NCBI RefSeq assembly: GCF_900168125.1
Contig: NZ_FUZF01000005.1
Span: 144,875-208,874 of the forward strand
Direction: 5' to 3'
DNA length: 64,000 nt
Source: Sphingobacterium nematocida
Lineage (GTDB): Bacteria > Bacteroidota > Bacteroidia > Sphingobacteriales > Sphingobacteriaceae
Below the pieces are notes generated by a model. The model was not told the DNA's origin and did not search any database. It was given only the letters and a program-made list of their open reading frames with translations. A program made the translations under genes and the position numbers. How positions within the stretch are numbered: position 1 is the stretch's first letter; every line of letters starts with the position of its first letter. Below are positions 55,637 to 64,000 of the stretch, piece after piece.

Positions 55637-55692
55637 TAACACGCGTCACTAAAAAAAGTGATATATATCACTTTTTTTAGTGACGCGTGTTA
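55637..55692. repeat. 56-bp perfect palindrome
   Basis: Twenty-eight base pairs on each side match exactly, with no spacer: the left arm begins TAACACGCGTCACT-A7-GTGATA and the right arm is its exact complement, with the centre in ATATAT. It lies in the gap between the kdp terminator and the giant surface-protein gene. Such long uninterrupted palindromes form cruciforms and are usually lost through SbcCD cleavage, so retention suggests function or recent gain. A terminator or a protein-binding site is possible. Confidence 0.9.
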
Positions 55693-55884
55693 ACTCTGTG
55701 GTGAAAGTATTTAATGACTTTATTTTTTTTGAATCGTTTTAAGAAAATATCATTGGATAGGTGAGGGTTTTTGTTTAAACATGTTTGGTTATTCTGTTAT
55801 TTTGTGTCGTTTTGGTTAATAAATATTCTGAAAATAAATTTTAAATTTTCGTTTGAATAATTTTTTTAAATAAAGAGTAACATT

Positions 55885-55892
55885 TAGTTTTG
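55885..55892 (+). promoter_or_regulatory. -7 box of the giant surface-protein gene
   Basis: TAGTTTTG matches TAnnTTTG and would give a leader of about 105 nt. No -33 TTG is at the usual spacing. The rest of 55521-56003 holds only the palindrome and AT-rich sequence. Confidence 0.45.
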
Positions 55893-56003
55893 TAGTGTAT
55901 TCATCATGCTACATATGATGGTTGCTACCTATTAGAAATTGTAATGTTGTATTTGAGGTCATGAATTTTGTGATCTGAAAGACCATACCAAGTTGTTGAT
56001 TAT

Positions 56004-59000
56004 ATGAAAAATGCAAATCAAGCCCCTGGATTGTTGCGTAGCCGTTCGTCTAGCTTCGCGTTTATGCTCCTTACTTATTGTGTATTATTGCTGATGCCTG
56101 GCTGGGCCAGGGGGCAGACGAAAGTATTGGCGAATGAGGTTTCCTACACTACTGGGGATAAGCCTGTGGTGTTTGGTTTTAATAAGCCTACAGTTGATAA
56201 TCCAGATAACGCATTGCTAGATAATAATGATTATTCCAGAGTTTGGGCTAGTCCTGGGGTTCTTTTAAATGGAGGAGCTTATCAAGGAGTCATTGAGCTC
56301 AAGTTTCCCGAGGGGCTCTCTGCAAATCAATGGTCTTATGTTCGAATTGGAGCTGACCCAACGCTTCTGAGAGCGTTGTTGGGGGGCTCTTTAGGAAATG
56401 CGTTGGGAACAATTCTTGGTGGAGTATTATTAGGAAATCAAGAGTTTGAAATTGAGGTTCTTAATAATACCAATTCTGTTTTGAAACGAACAAATACAGA
56501 AGGTTTTAATATTGATCGGATTAAGTTATTAGTTGATGGAAGTGGTAATTCTTATATTGCGGTCAAACCTTCTGCAGCTTATGATAGGGTGCGATTAACC
56601 AATCGCTCTATTTCTGCGCTTGGGTTAGGAACTCAGTATACTTTAGATGTATACAACGCTTTTACATTCACGGGGTCTGGTGGTGATTGTGGGCGTCCGA
56701 TTGGAACTGCCTTTGATGGTAGTGCAGGATTAGGCTTGCAGGTAGCAGATTTAAATAATCAAAACTTAAATAGGGCGATTGATGCCGACATGAATAGTTT
56801 TTCATTGTTGAAATCTTCAGGAATACTAGATCTTAGTGTAGCTCGGTCTTTTTCGCAGTATTTTTATTTCCCGACCACGTCGCCTGAAAATAGCTCAGTT
56901 AATATAAAACTGGCATTAGGTTCTGGTGGAGTAGTGAATACTGATTTGTTGGGGGGTATCGAGGTGGTGTTCACTAAATGGAATTCAGCTACTGCTGCGA
57001 ATGATGTTGTTTATAGACGGTCGTTGCAAAGCAGTCTGTTGAATAATACGGATGCACTGGCTTTATTACAATCAGGCAATGCTGCGACCCTGACTTTTGG
57101 TCCAGGTAAAGCGTTTGATCGGATAGAGGTTAGATTGAATTCTACTGTTGGTTTGAGTGTTTTAGGTAATGGAGTGCGTATCTACAATGTGCAGCGTTAT
57201 ACAGGTGCCCCAGGTTGTGTCAATCCTGAAATTGGCACTACACCTTCACCTACGACGGGCCCATTGCAATCGGCTTCCTGTGCAGGTGCATTAGGTACGT
57301 TTTCAAATGTCGACTTTGCGCACTTGGCTGTAGATAATAATAATGAAACATTTGCAACTATCCACGCAGACGCGGGTAGTTTATTAGTATCTGGGCCAAC
57401 GACAGGATACCTAAATCTAGACATGGGGCAGACTGTAGGTGCAGGTAAGACAACTTATATTCGTATTAATTATGATCAAGATGTCTTGGAGCGCTTGCTG
57501 AACGGTAGTCTTGGGAAGTTAGCAGGTGGATTAGTGAATGACTTACTTTTGGGAAATCAATCTTTTGAAATTGTAGCAAAAGACGGAAATGGAACTCCGG
57601 TGCTTTCTGCAACGAGTAAAGACGCATTTCAGGCGAGCGTAACCAATAACGAAGGTACTGTCCGAATCGTTAGGGATAATATAGGTCGTTATTATATAGC
57701 TGTCTCTCCAAAGAATGGTTATAGAACTATTCAGATTACGAATAAGGTAGAAGCAGTTTTAGCTACAGGTAAAAAAGCATCTCTAGATGTTTACAATGCT
57801 TGCTTCGAATTAGGAACGGATAAATGTTTCCCTGCTAATTTTACATCTTATCAGTACAGTGGTATTTCATTAGGTGTAGCTGATCTTGCAAAATCCAAAG
57901 TAGATAATTCCTATCGTGCAATCAGTGTGAATTCATCTGATTACTCAGAAATTAGTCTTGGTGTAGGTGTAGCTGCTGAAATTTTCCAATCGGTTTATTT
58001 CAACCAACCTTCCGATGCTAATGATTATGTGAAAATTCGTATGAAGCTTTCGCCTTCGTCGTTGTTGGACGCGCAGGTTTTAGCAGGGTATAAGGTGCGC
58101 TTTTTTAACGGTGAAACACAGGTAGGATCTGATTATACCATTTCTCAGGGATTGGTAAATAACTTGAATGCTTTAGGTCTTTTAGGCTCTGGAGATATTG
58201 TTACTTTAGAATATACGCCAAACGGGACGTTTGATCGCGTAGATATAGGTATGGATGGCTTGGTCAACGCTGATGTAAATACATCGCCCTTAAGAGTATT
58301 CAGTGTCAAACGATTTGGTGCAGGTTGTCAAGAAGTGCCAAAAGCTTGGCCTCTAAAAGATCCGAAATTTGCCACTGAGCTTAATGGTGCTTCTAATGTA
58401 GATGAAGTTCAAAACTTATTCAATGAGGATTTTGATAGTTTCGCGACTTTAAAATCCGGCGAACAAGGATTATTAGGTCTAGGCGGGAATCTTCAAGGAT
58501 CGGTCGAACTAGGTTACACGAATGAAATCCCTGCTGGTACAACATCTTATGTCCGAATCGATTTTGAACAAGGTGTCTTAGATGGATTACTAAGTGGTAG
58601 CTTGGGGAATGTGGTGACTGGATTGGTAAATGGACTTATACTTGGCAATCACTTCTTCGAAGTAGAGGTTAAGCATAATGGCGTACCTCTTCCTGGCCAT
58701 AGCGTGAGTTCTAGTTCTGATCAGATTTCTGCTGGGGGAAATAATAACATACGGATCGTGAAGGATAAAGATGGTCATTATTATATAGCTATCACACCTG
58801 ATGCACCATATACTTCAGTACGTATTGTAGATAAAACAAAGGCACTGTTGCCATTGAATTCACCTGCGAACACGATGAATATTTATGGTATGGCCTATGA
58901 AGGTAGTACAGACGGATGTTTGGAAGTGTTCTCTACTTCATATGAGTATGAAGGATTAAATTTATCGGTCACGAATTTATCAGGAGCGGGCGTTACTAAT

Positions 59001-62000
59001 CCGCAATATGCTATTGATGATAATTCAAATAGCGCCTCTCAAATATCCAACGGAACTTTAGCTGTTGGTACAGCAACCACGCAATGGCTATTCTTTAATA
59101 CGAAATCAAAGGCAAATGATATAACTACAATTAAGTTACGTACGCAAGGTGGTGCTGTGAATGTCAATTTGTTGGGTGGGGTAATTATTCGTGCTTATAA
59201 TAATGATGCGCTTGTAAAATCATTAAGTTTAGAGGAATATCAACAACTGGTATCTGGAATCAACGTCTTGAATCTGTTGAATTCTAATACAGGTATAGAG
59301 ATTCCACTTGTTACGGACCAGTCCTACGATCGTATAGCGATTACTTATGGTGGTACTGTGGATATTTCTGCTTTCCCTCCATTGGAAGTATTTAGTGTAA
59401 CACGTACTTGTACACAAGCTCCGGCATCTTTGCTGTCTTGGAAATCATTTGTTGTTGATAATGATGCCGCTATTAAAGAAGTAAAAGGTGGTGAAGAAGT
59501 AGAATACACTATTCATATACGCAATACAGGTAGTGTAGCGTTGGAGGATTACATCATTACAGATGCTATTCCTGACAATACTGAATTTGTTTCTGCAGAA
59601 AATGCTGGTTCAGTAACTGGAGGAGTTGTAACATTTAGCGGTATAGATGTACCTGTAGGTGCGACTGCAACGGTTAGCTTTAAAGTGAAGGTTAATGAGA
59701 ATTTAACGGGGGTTACTAAAATTAGTAATGTGGCATTGGTTAAGAAAGATGCTACAGATCCAGGAACGGAAACATTCCCTCCATTGCCAACGGATCCAAA
59801 TGAACCGAAAACAGATGGCGATAAAGGAACGGATATACCGGTAACGCCAATCTCGACTATCGAAACATGGAAGTCATTTGTTGTCAACGATGATCCAGCC
59901 ATAAAGACAGTGATAGGTGGTGAATTAGTAAAATACACTATCCACGTAAAGAATACAGGAAACACGCAGTTGACGAATGTAAAGATTGCGGATGAACTTC
60001 CGGCTGGAGTTACCTACGTGTCTGGTGGTACCTTCGATGGTACTCAGGTGCGCTTTGGAACGCAGACGGCAATTAATATCGACTATGGACAGACTATTGC
60101 CCGTACATTTACGGTACGTGTGAATGCTAATCTAAGCGGTATCAGTACTATTAGTAATATTGCAACTGTAGAGGGGGACGGCTTGACGTCTACACCGACA
60201 GTGCAGCCTGATTCTAATGATCCAAATCAACCGGGTGATCCAGGTTCAACAGATATTCCGGTTACAGATAATTCGACAGTAACGTTTACAAAGGTAGCTT
60301 CCGGATCAAAGAAAATTGTGGAAGGACAACCATTGACTTATATTCTTACGGTTGAAAATACGGGTAATAAAGATTTGACTAATGTCGTTATATCTGACCC
60401 TTTAAATGCGATACCTGTTTACTTTACCGATCAGGTAGAAGTTGATGGGGTGCTACAACCCGTAGTTGGTGGAGCTGGAATATCAAAGACTATCGGCAGT
60501 CTGGCGGTAGGGGCTTCGGCAACGGTTACGATCAAAGTTACGGCAGTTGCAACTTTGCCAAATGCTAATCCGGTGATCAATACAGCTACTGTAACTTTTA
60601 CAAAAGAAGACAATACAACAGGATCAGAAACTGCTACAGAGACGGTTTTATCAGACTGTGATGAGGTCAATGGTGATGATATTAATGTTTTGCCAACTTC
60701 TGGTACTGTATGTATAGGAGAGCAGGCGACATTTACAGCAAGTCTTGCTATTGCTATGCCTACAGGTGCAGATTTTGTGTGGCGCAGAGGATCTGATAAT
60801 GGACCGATTATACATACAGGAGGAACGTTTAATGTAATGGAAAGTACTGCCGGAACATATACTTATGTAGTAAGTGTTGAAGGTGGAAGAGCTTGTTTCA
60901 AAACACCAGGAAAGACAGTTAGTGTAACGGTTAATCCTCGAGCTACTGCCGCATTAACTACTACGCAGGATATAGCTGTATGCCAAGGAGTAGCTATTGA
61001 TTTAAATACATTAGTGACTGTAGGCGGTAGTGTTGACGCTCCTGTTGTGCGGTTTTACGCTGACGCAGCTTTAACATCAGCATTGCTATCTCCATCAGTT
61101 TCACCAGCTGTGGGCACATATACATATTATGTTACTGTAAGCGGTACCGATTTGTGCGAGAATGCTCCGAATACGGCTGCAGAGATTGTAGTAACGGTTA
61201 GTTCTCGCGCTCTGGCAGCAGATATTTCTGTACAGGGGGTAACTATCTGCGAAGGCGATAATACAACACTTACAGCTGCTTTATCGTCCGGGAAACAAAT
61301 TAATAACCCGATATTTAAATGGTATAGTGATGCTACATTAACCACATTGGAACATACAGGAGCTAGTTTTACACCATCTCCAGCATTGACAGCTACAACA
61401 TCTTATTTTGTTACCGTTCAGGGAACAGGTGTCTGCGAGAATCTACCGGCAGAAGCCAAAGAAGTTGCTGTTACGGTGACACCTAGAGGTAAAGCTGGAT
61501 TTATTACTATTGATGGACCTTCTGAGGTTTGCGAAGGAGAGAATATAAAATTCGAAGCTATTCTTGCACAACCTACTCCGTCTATAATTAATCCGGTGAT
61601 CAGGTGGTATAGAGATGCTGCATTGACCGAATTGATCTATGAAGGCAATACTTTTGAATCAATCGCAGACGCGAGTCGTATCGGGGTCAATACATTGTAC
61701 GTCACTGTATCAGGTGATAACTACTGTGAGAATGCTGCAGGTACTGCCCAAAATCATGTAATAACGGTGAATGAAATGGCTGTTGTTAAACTGGAAAGTA
61801 AACAGACCTCATTCGCAATTTCGAAGGGTGCAATGCTTGATTTATGGGGTGTAAGTGGGCCTACTGTATCACCAGCTACGACAACTGTAAACTGGTATGA
61901 CGAAAATAATAGCCTAGTAGCTCCTGGTAATGTAGAAAGCTGGCTAAAGAATATTTCATTCTCTGCTGAAGGTACTTATACTTTACGTGTGGAAGCTAGT

Positions 62001-64000
62001 GCAGGTAGTTGTGTTTCTAATACAACGATTACTATTACTGTATTTGATCCAGACCGGTGTCCTCCGTCCGTACAGCGCGTTTATGCTTCAACCCAAAGCT
62101 GGAGTTCAGTTATTACGGGAGGGGTTTCTAAGGATGGACAAGCTGTTGATGGCAATGTGAAAACGTATTCTACATTAACCACTGGAGTTGGTCTATTGGG
62201 AATAGGTACGGTATGGCAGAATTTAAATTTTGGACACGAGGTACCTGCAGGAACTCCTTTAACCGTTAAGCTTGGTAAAGAATATAGTGGATTGATGCTT
62301 GCAGGGGGGATTACGGTAGTAGGATATAATAATGATGGGGATATAGGGCCAATCCGTGGTGTACAAGGTGCTATTTTAGATTTGTTGAACGCTGATAACG
62401 TTGTAGAGTTTACTTTTGTGCCGACCGAAGGAGGCGTAGCAAAACCTTATACTGGCGTACGTGTAATACAAGGTGCGCTGGTTAGTGTGGCACAGAATGT
62501 CCGTTTGTATGGAGCTTATTATACAAAGAGTGGACCGGTAAATTGCGATGCTATTGACGAAAGCACGAATAGGGATATTCTAGATCTGTACCATGGGGTG
62601 CGTGATATCGGTCTTGGTGTAGCTAGCTCGTTGGCCACTGTTAAAGATCCATGGAATGCTGTTGATAATGATCCAAATACTTTTACAGAGTTCTGGGCTG
62701 GTGTGGGTGTTCTAAATCAAGGGTTTATTACCCCAGTTTTTAAAACGAGGAGTATGCCTACAGATTCATTACATATTACGTTGGCAATTCCAGGTCAACC
62801 GGTACTTAGTCTTAGTCTTTTGACGAATATCAAGATACAACGTTATCTTGGGGGGGCAAAAGTCGGTAGTGAAATACGACCTTTGGGGCAGAATATTCTA
62901 GGATTACGTTTGTTAGGTTTACTTGGGGATGGCTCACAGAAAGCGGTATTGACTATTCCTTCAGAAGGGCAGGTTTACGATCGCATAGATATTGCTTATG
63001 ATAAATTTTTATCTGTTCTTGGCGATTTTGTAAATGTATACGACGTATCTGTTGTACCTAAAATAGCCAATGTTGATGATGGTTCTATGAGCTTTGAGGT
63101 GTGCGCAACGGGCGATTTACGGATCCAGATGCAAGATGGCTGTACTAATTATGAAGTGTTTGATGACAAAGGGAATTCTTTGGTAACTGCGGACAAGTTG
63201 AATTTTGAACTGCCAACGGATGTTCAACCGGGTACATACACTTATTATGTACAGGCTAAACGCTACGATTGTACAGTTGGTCCAAGACAGGCGATAACGG
63301 TGAAAGTGAACGCTTTGCCTACTACATCAAGTATCAAGTTAAATGGTGGGGAACAGACTACAATTACTTTGGCGCCATACGAGGAATTGAATGTAGAGGT
63401 TATAACAGATGCCAATACAACTATAGCAAAATGGGAAATTAATGAGAGTGGTACTTGGAATGAGTACACTGTAGCTGGTACGGACAAGACAGCATTTGCA
63501 TATGCTGTGCCATTAAAGCCGGCTGGTTCTCAAGTCAAGTTCAGAGCTTTATTGACATCGGATAAAGCTTGTGATGCCTATACAAGTGAAATTGTATTAA
63601 ATATCAAAGCCCAAGAGGTTGATTATGATAAATCTAATCTTAAGGTAACGAAATTAGAAGCTGTTGCAGATGGAGTTGACTATACCGAGTTCACAGCAAC
63701 TATCATGGATGCGTTCGAGAATCCTATTGCGAACAAGGATGTCGTATTCAGTATTACAAATCCAGATGGCACTACGGAACAACGAACAATCACTACAGAT
63801 GCAGCTGGTGTTGCAGTTGTACAGCCTACTTCTACGAAAGCAGGTATAATTACTGTTGATGCCCAGGTAGATACTAAGTCTATCAAAGATAGCCCTGCAC
63901 AAGCTAGGTTTGTAGCGGGAGCAGTAGACTACGGCAAGTCTAATCTTAAGGTAACGAAATTAGAAGCTGTTGCAGACGGAGTTGACTATACCGAGTTCAC
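56004..64000 (+). CDS. Giant secreted multidomain surface protein, 3' end outside window
   Basis: The frame is open from ATG 56004 to the right edge, 2,665 codons. A signal peptide with a long N-region ends near WARGQ. About eight modules follow, each with an A(I/V)D-x-(D/N)-x2-(T/S)-(F/Y)-like motif as in discoidin folds; six are at about residues 60-1140 and two more near 2045-2220. Three DUF11 repeats (about 1146-1550; WKSFVVDNDAAIKEV) come next, then several Ig-like domains (about 1555-1920; for example VCIGEQATF, TICEGDNTTL), and an invasin-type Big_1 repeat from 2539. Such proteins are adhesins or matrix proteins exported by the type IX system in Bacteroidota; the sorting signal would be at the unseen C-terminus. 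Ligand unknown. Confidence 0.88.
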   Translation, partial: MKNANQAPGLLRSRSSSFAFMLLTYCVLLLMPGWARGQTKVLANEVSYTTGDKPVVFGFNKPTVDNPDNALLDNNDYSRVWASPGVLLNGGAYQGVIELKFPEGLSANQWSYVRIGADPTLLRALLGGSLGNALGTILGGVLLGNQEFEIEVLNNTNSVLKRTNTEGFNIDRIKLLVDGSGNSYIAVKPSAAYDRVRLTNRSISALGLGTQYTLDVYNAFTFTGSGGDCGRPIGTAFDGSAGLGLQVADLNNQNLNRAIDADMNSFSLLKSSGILDLSVARSFSQYFYFPTTSPENSSVNIKLALGSGGVVNTDLLGGIEVVFTKWNSATAANDVVYRRSLQSSLLNNTDALALLQSGNAATLTFGPGKAFDRIEVRLNSTVGLSVLGNGVRIYNVQRYTGAPGCVNPEIGTTPSPTTGPLQSASCAGALGTFSNVDFAHLAVDNNNETFATIHADAGSLLVSGPTTGYLNLDMGQTVGAGKTTYIRINYDQDVLERLLNGSLGKLAGGLVNDLLLGNQSFEIVAKDGNGTPVLSATSKDAFQASVTNNEGTVRIVRDNIGRYYIAVSPKNGYRTIQITNKVEAVLATGKKASLDVYNACFELGTDKCFPANFTSYQYSGISLGVADLAKSKVDNSYRAISVNSSDYSEISLGVGVAAEIFQSVYFNQPSDANDYVKIRMKLSPSSLLDAQVLAGYKVRFFNGETQVGSDYTISQGLVNNLNALGLLGSGDIVTLEYTPNGTFDRVDIGMDGLVNADVNTSPLRVFSVKRFGAGCQEVPKAWPLKDPKFATELNGASNVDEVQNLFNEDFDSFATLKSGEQGLLGLGGNLQGSVELGYTNEIPAGTTSYVRIDFEQGVLDGLLSGSLGNVVTGLVNGLILGNHFFEVEVKHNGVPLPGHSVSSSSDQISAGGNNNIRIVKDKDGHYYIAITPDAPYTSVRIVDKTKALLPLNSPANTMNIYGMAYEGSTDGCLEVFSTSYEYEGLNLSVTNLSGAGVTNPQYAIDDNSNSASQISNGTLAVGTATTQWLFFNTKSKANDITTIKLRTQGGAVNVNLLGGVIIRAYNNDALVKSLSLEEYQQLVSGINVLNLLNSNTGIEIPLVTDQSYDRIAITYGGTVDISAFPPLEVFSVTRTCTQAPASLLSWKSFVVDNDAAIKEVKGGEEVEYTIHIRNTGSVALEDYIITDAIPDNTEFVSAENAGSVTGGVVTFSGIDVPVGATATVSFKVKVNENLTGVTKISNVALVKKDATDPGTETFPPLPTDPNEPKTDGDKGTDIPVTPISTIETWKSFVVNDDPAIKTVIGGELVKYTIHVKNTGNTQLTNVKIADELPAGVTYVSGGTFDGTQVRFGTQTAINIDYGQTIARTFTVRVNANLSGISTISNIATVEGDGLTSTPTVQPDSNDPNQPGDPGSTDIPVTDNSTVTFTKVASGSKKIVEGQPLTYILTVENTGNKDLTNVVISDPLNAIPVYFTDQVEVDGVLQPVVGGAGISKTIGSLAVGASATVTIKVTAVATLPNANPVINTATVTFTKEDNTTGSETATETVLSDCDEVNGDDINVLPTSGTVCIGEQATFTASLAIAMPTGADFVWRRGSDNGPIIHTGGTFNVMESTAGTYTYVVSVEGGRACFKTPGKTVSVTVNPRATAALTTTQDIAVCQGVAIDLNTLVTVGGSVDAPVVRFYADAALTSALLSPSVSPAVGTYTYYVTVSGTDLCENAPNTAAEIVVTVSSRALAADISVQGVTICEGDNTTLTAALSSGKQINNPIFKWYSDATLTTLEHTGASFTPSPALTATTSYFVTVQGTGVCENLPAEAKEVAVTVTPRGKAGFITIDGPSEVCEGENIKFEAILAQPTPSIINPVIRWYRDAALTELIYEGNTFESIADASRIGVNTLYVTVSGDNYCENAAGTAQNHVITVNEMAVVKLESKQTSFAISKGAMLDLWGVSGPTVSPATTTVNWYDENNSLVAPGNVESWLKNISFSAEGTYTLRVEASAGSCVSNTTITITVFDPDRCPPSVQRVYASTQSWSSVITGGVSKDGQAVDGNVKTYSTLTTGVGLLGIGTVWQNLNFGHEVPAGTPLTVKLGKEYSGLMLAGGITVVGYNNDGDIGPIRGVQGAILDLLNADNVVEFTFVPTEGGVAKPYTGVRVIQGALVSVAQNVRLYGAYYTKSGPVNCDAIDESTNRDILDLYHGVRDIGLGVASSLATVKDPWNAVDNDPNTFTEFWAGVGVLNQGFITPVFKTRSMPTDSLHITLAIPGQPVLSLSLLTNIKIQRYLGGAKVGSEIRPLGQNILGLRLLGLLGDGSQKAVLTIPSEGQVYDRIDIAYDKFLSVLGDFVNVYDVSVVPKIANVDDGSMSFEVCATGDLRIQMQDGCTNYEVFDDKGNSLVTADKLNFELPTDVQPGTYTYYVQAKRYDCTVGPRQAITVKVNALPTTSSIKLNGGEQTTITLAPYEELNVEVITDANTTIAKWEINESGTWNEYTVAGTDKTAFAYAVPLKPAGSQVKFRALLTSDKACDAYTSEIVLNIKAQEVDYDKSNLKVTKLEAVADGVDYTEFTATIMDAFENPIANKDVVFSITNPDGTTEQRTITTDAAGVAVVQPTSTKAGIITVDAQVDTKSIKDSPAQARFVAGAVDYGKSNLKVTKLEAVADGVDYTEF
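63618..64000 (+). repeat. Start of tandem 306-bp Big_1 coding repeats
   Basis: Two consecutive units (63618-63923 and from 63924) encode VDY-x-KSNLKVTKLEAVADG. Over the 77 bp visible in the second unit, 70 match, and most changes are synonymous (one is Asp to Gly). The unit of 102 residues fits the invasin/intimin Big_1 domain. More copies are expected beyond the window. Confidence 0.88.

Noticed and set aside
59549..59965. Open frames on the minus strand inside the giant surface-protein gene
   Set aside because: They mirror repeat-rich coding sequence on the plus strand, have no start signals or recognisable domains, and several lie antisense to the same kind of repeat.
63618..64000. Tandem repeats that could suggest a CRISPR-like array
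   Set aside because: Units are 306 bp, in frame, and encode a Big_1 domain; there are no short repeats with unique spacers and no cas genes.

Overview
The window looks like chromosome of a Bacteroidota bacterium of the Sphingobacteriaceae, most likely a Sphingobacterium or close relative (inference). The evidence is a SusD/BACON polysaccharide-utilisation locus, LytTR two-component genes, DUF5916 and BBP2-like outer-membrane proteins, NamZ/DUF1343, weak Shine-Dalgarno sequences, and several -7 boxes of the Bacteroidota form TAnnTTTG. I saw no rRNA, tRNA, insertion sequence, prophage or CRISPR array.

Layout. 1-5.9 kb is the 3' end of a polysaccharide-utilisation locus: SusD (5' end outside the window), two surface lipoproteins and a Tat-type lipoprotein phosphoesterase. 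6-10.3 kb holds a PorT-like barrel protein, a LytS/LytTR pair and a degenerate M23 peptidase. The remains of a Phd-YoeB toxin-antitoxin pair follow. 10.5-21.3 kb is mostly housekeeping: speA and argS (divergent), a Gfo/Idh/MocA oxidoreductase, a HI0933-type flavoprotein, a dicarboxylate symporter, an M3 peptidase and a stand-alone TrpB. 21.4-23.6 kb is a nitric-oxide response cluster: hmp, an Rrf2 regulator with Cys residues and a cupin, with three copies of one 20-bp motif. 23.7-35.7 kb carries metabolite repair (NnrE/NnrD), a DUF5916 protein, a PLP decarboxylase, an MFS transporter, a cold-shock-domain protein, NamZ and photolyase. 35.9-39.9 kb is a galactose operon (galT, galK, SSS symporter). 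40-44.3 kb carries DUF389, nhaA and an RclC-like/AraC pair.

44.4-55.4 kb is an unusual potassium-transport island. An NtrC-type sigma-54 activator comes first, followed by a sigma-54-like promoter, a 27-aa membrane peptide, two paralogous small proteins of unknown function, kdpF, kdpA, kdpB, kdpC, a porin-like protein, a KdpD that has only the sensor half, and a separate histidine kinase. The usual KdpD-KdpE pair is thus replaced by a split sensor, a stand-alone kinase and an enhancer-binding regulator. The two small paralogs and the membrane peptide are the best candidates for undescribed parts.

55.5-64 kb begins with a 56-bp perfect palindrome, then a promoter and the first 2,665 codons of a giant secreted protein that runs off the right edge. 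It has about eight discoidin-like modules, three DUF11 repeats, several Ig-like domains and the start of invasin-type (Big_1) repeats of 102 residues with strong DNA identity.
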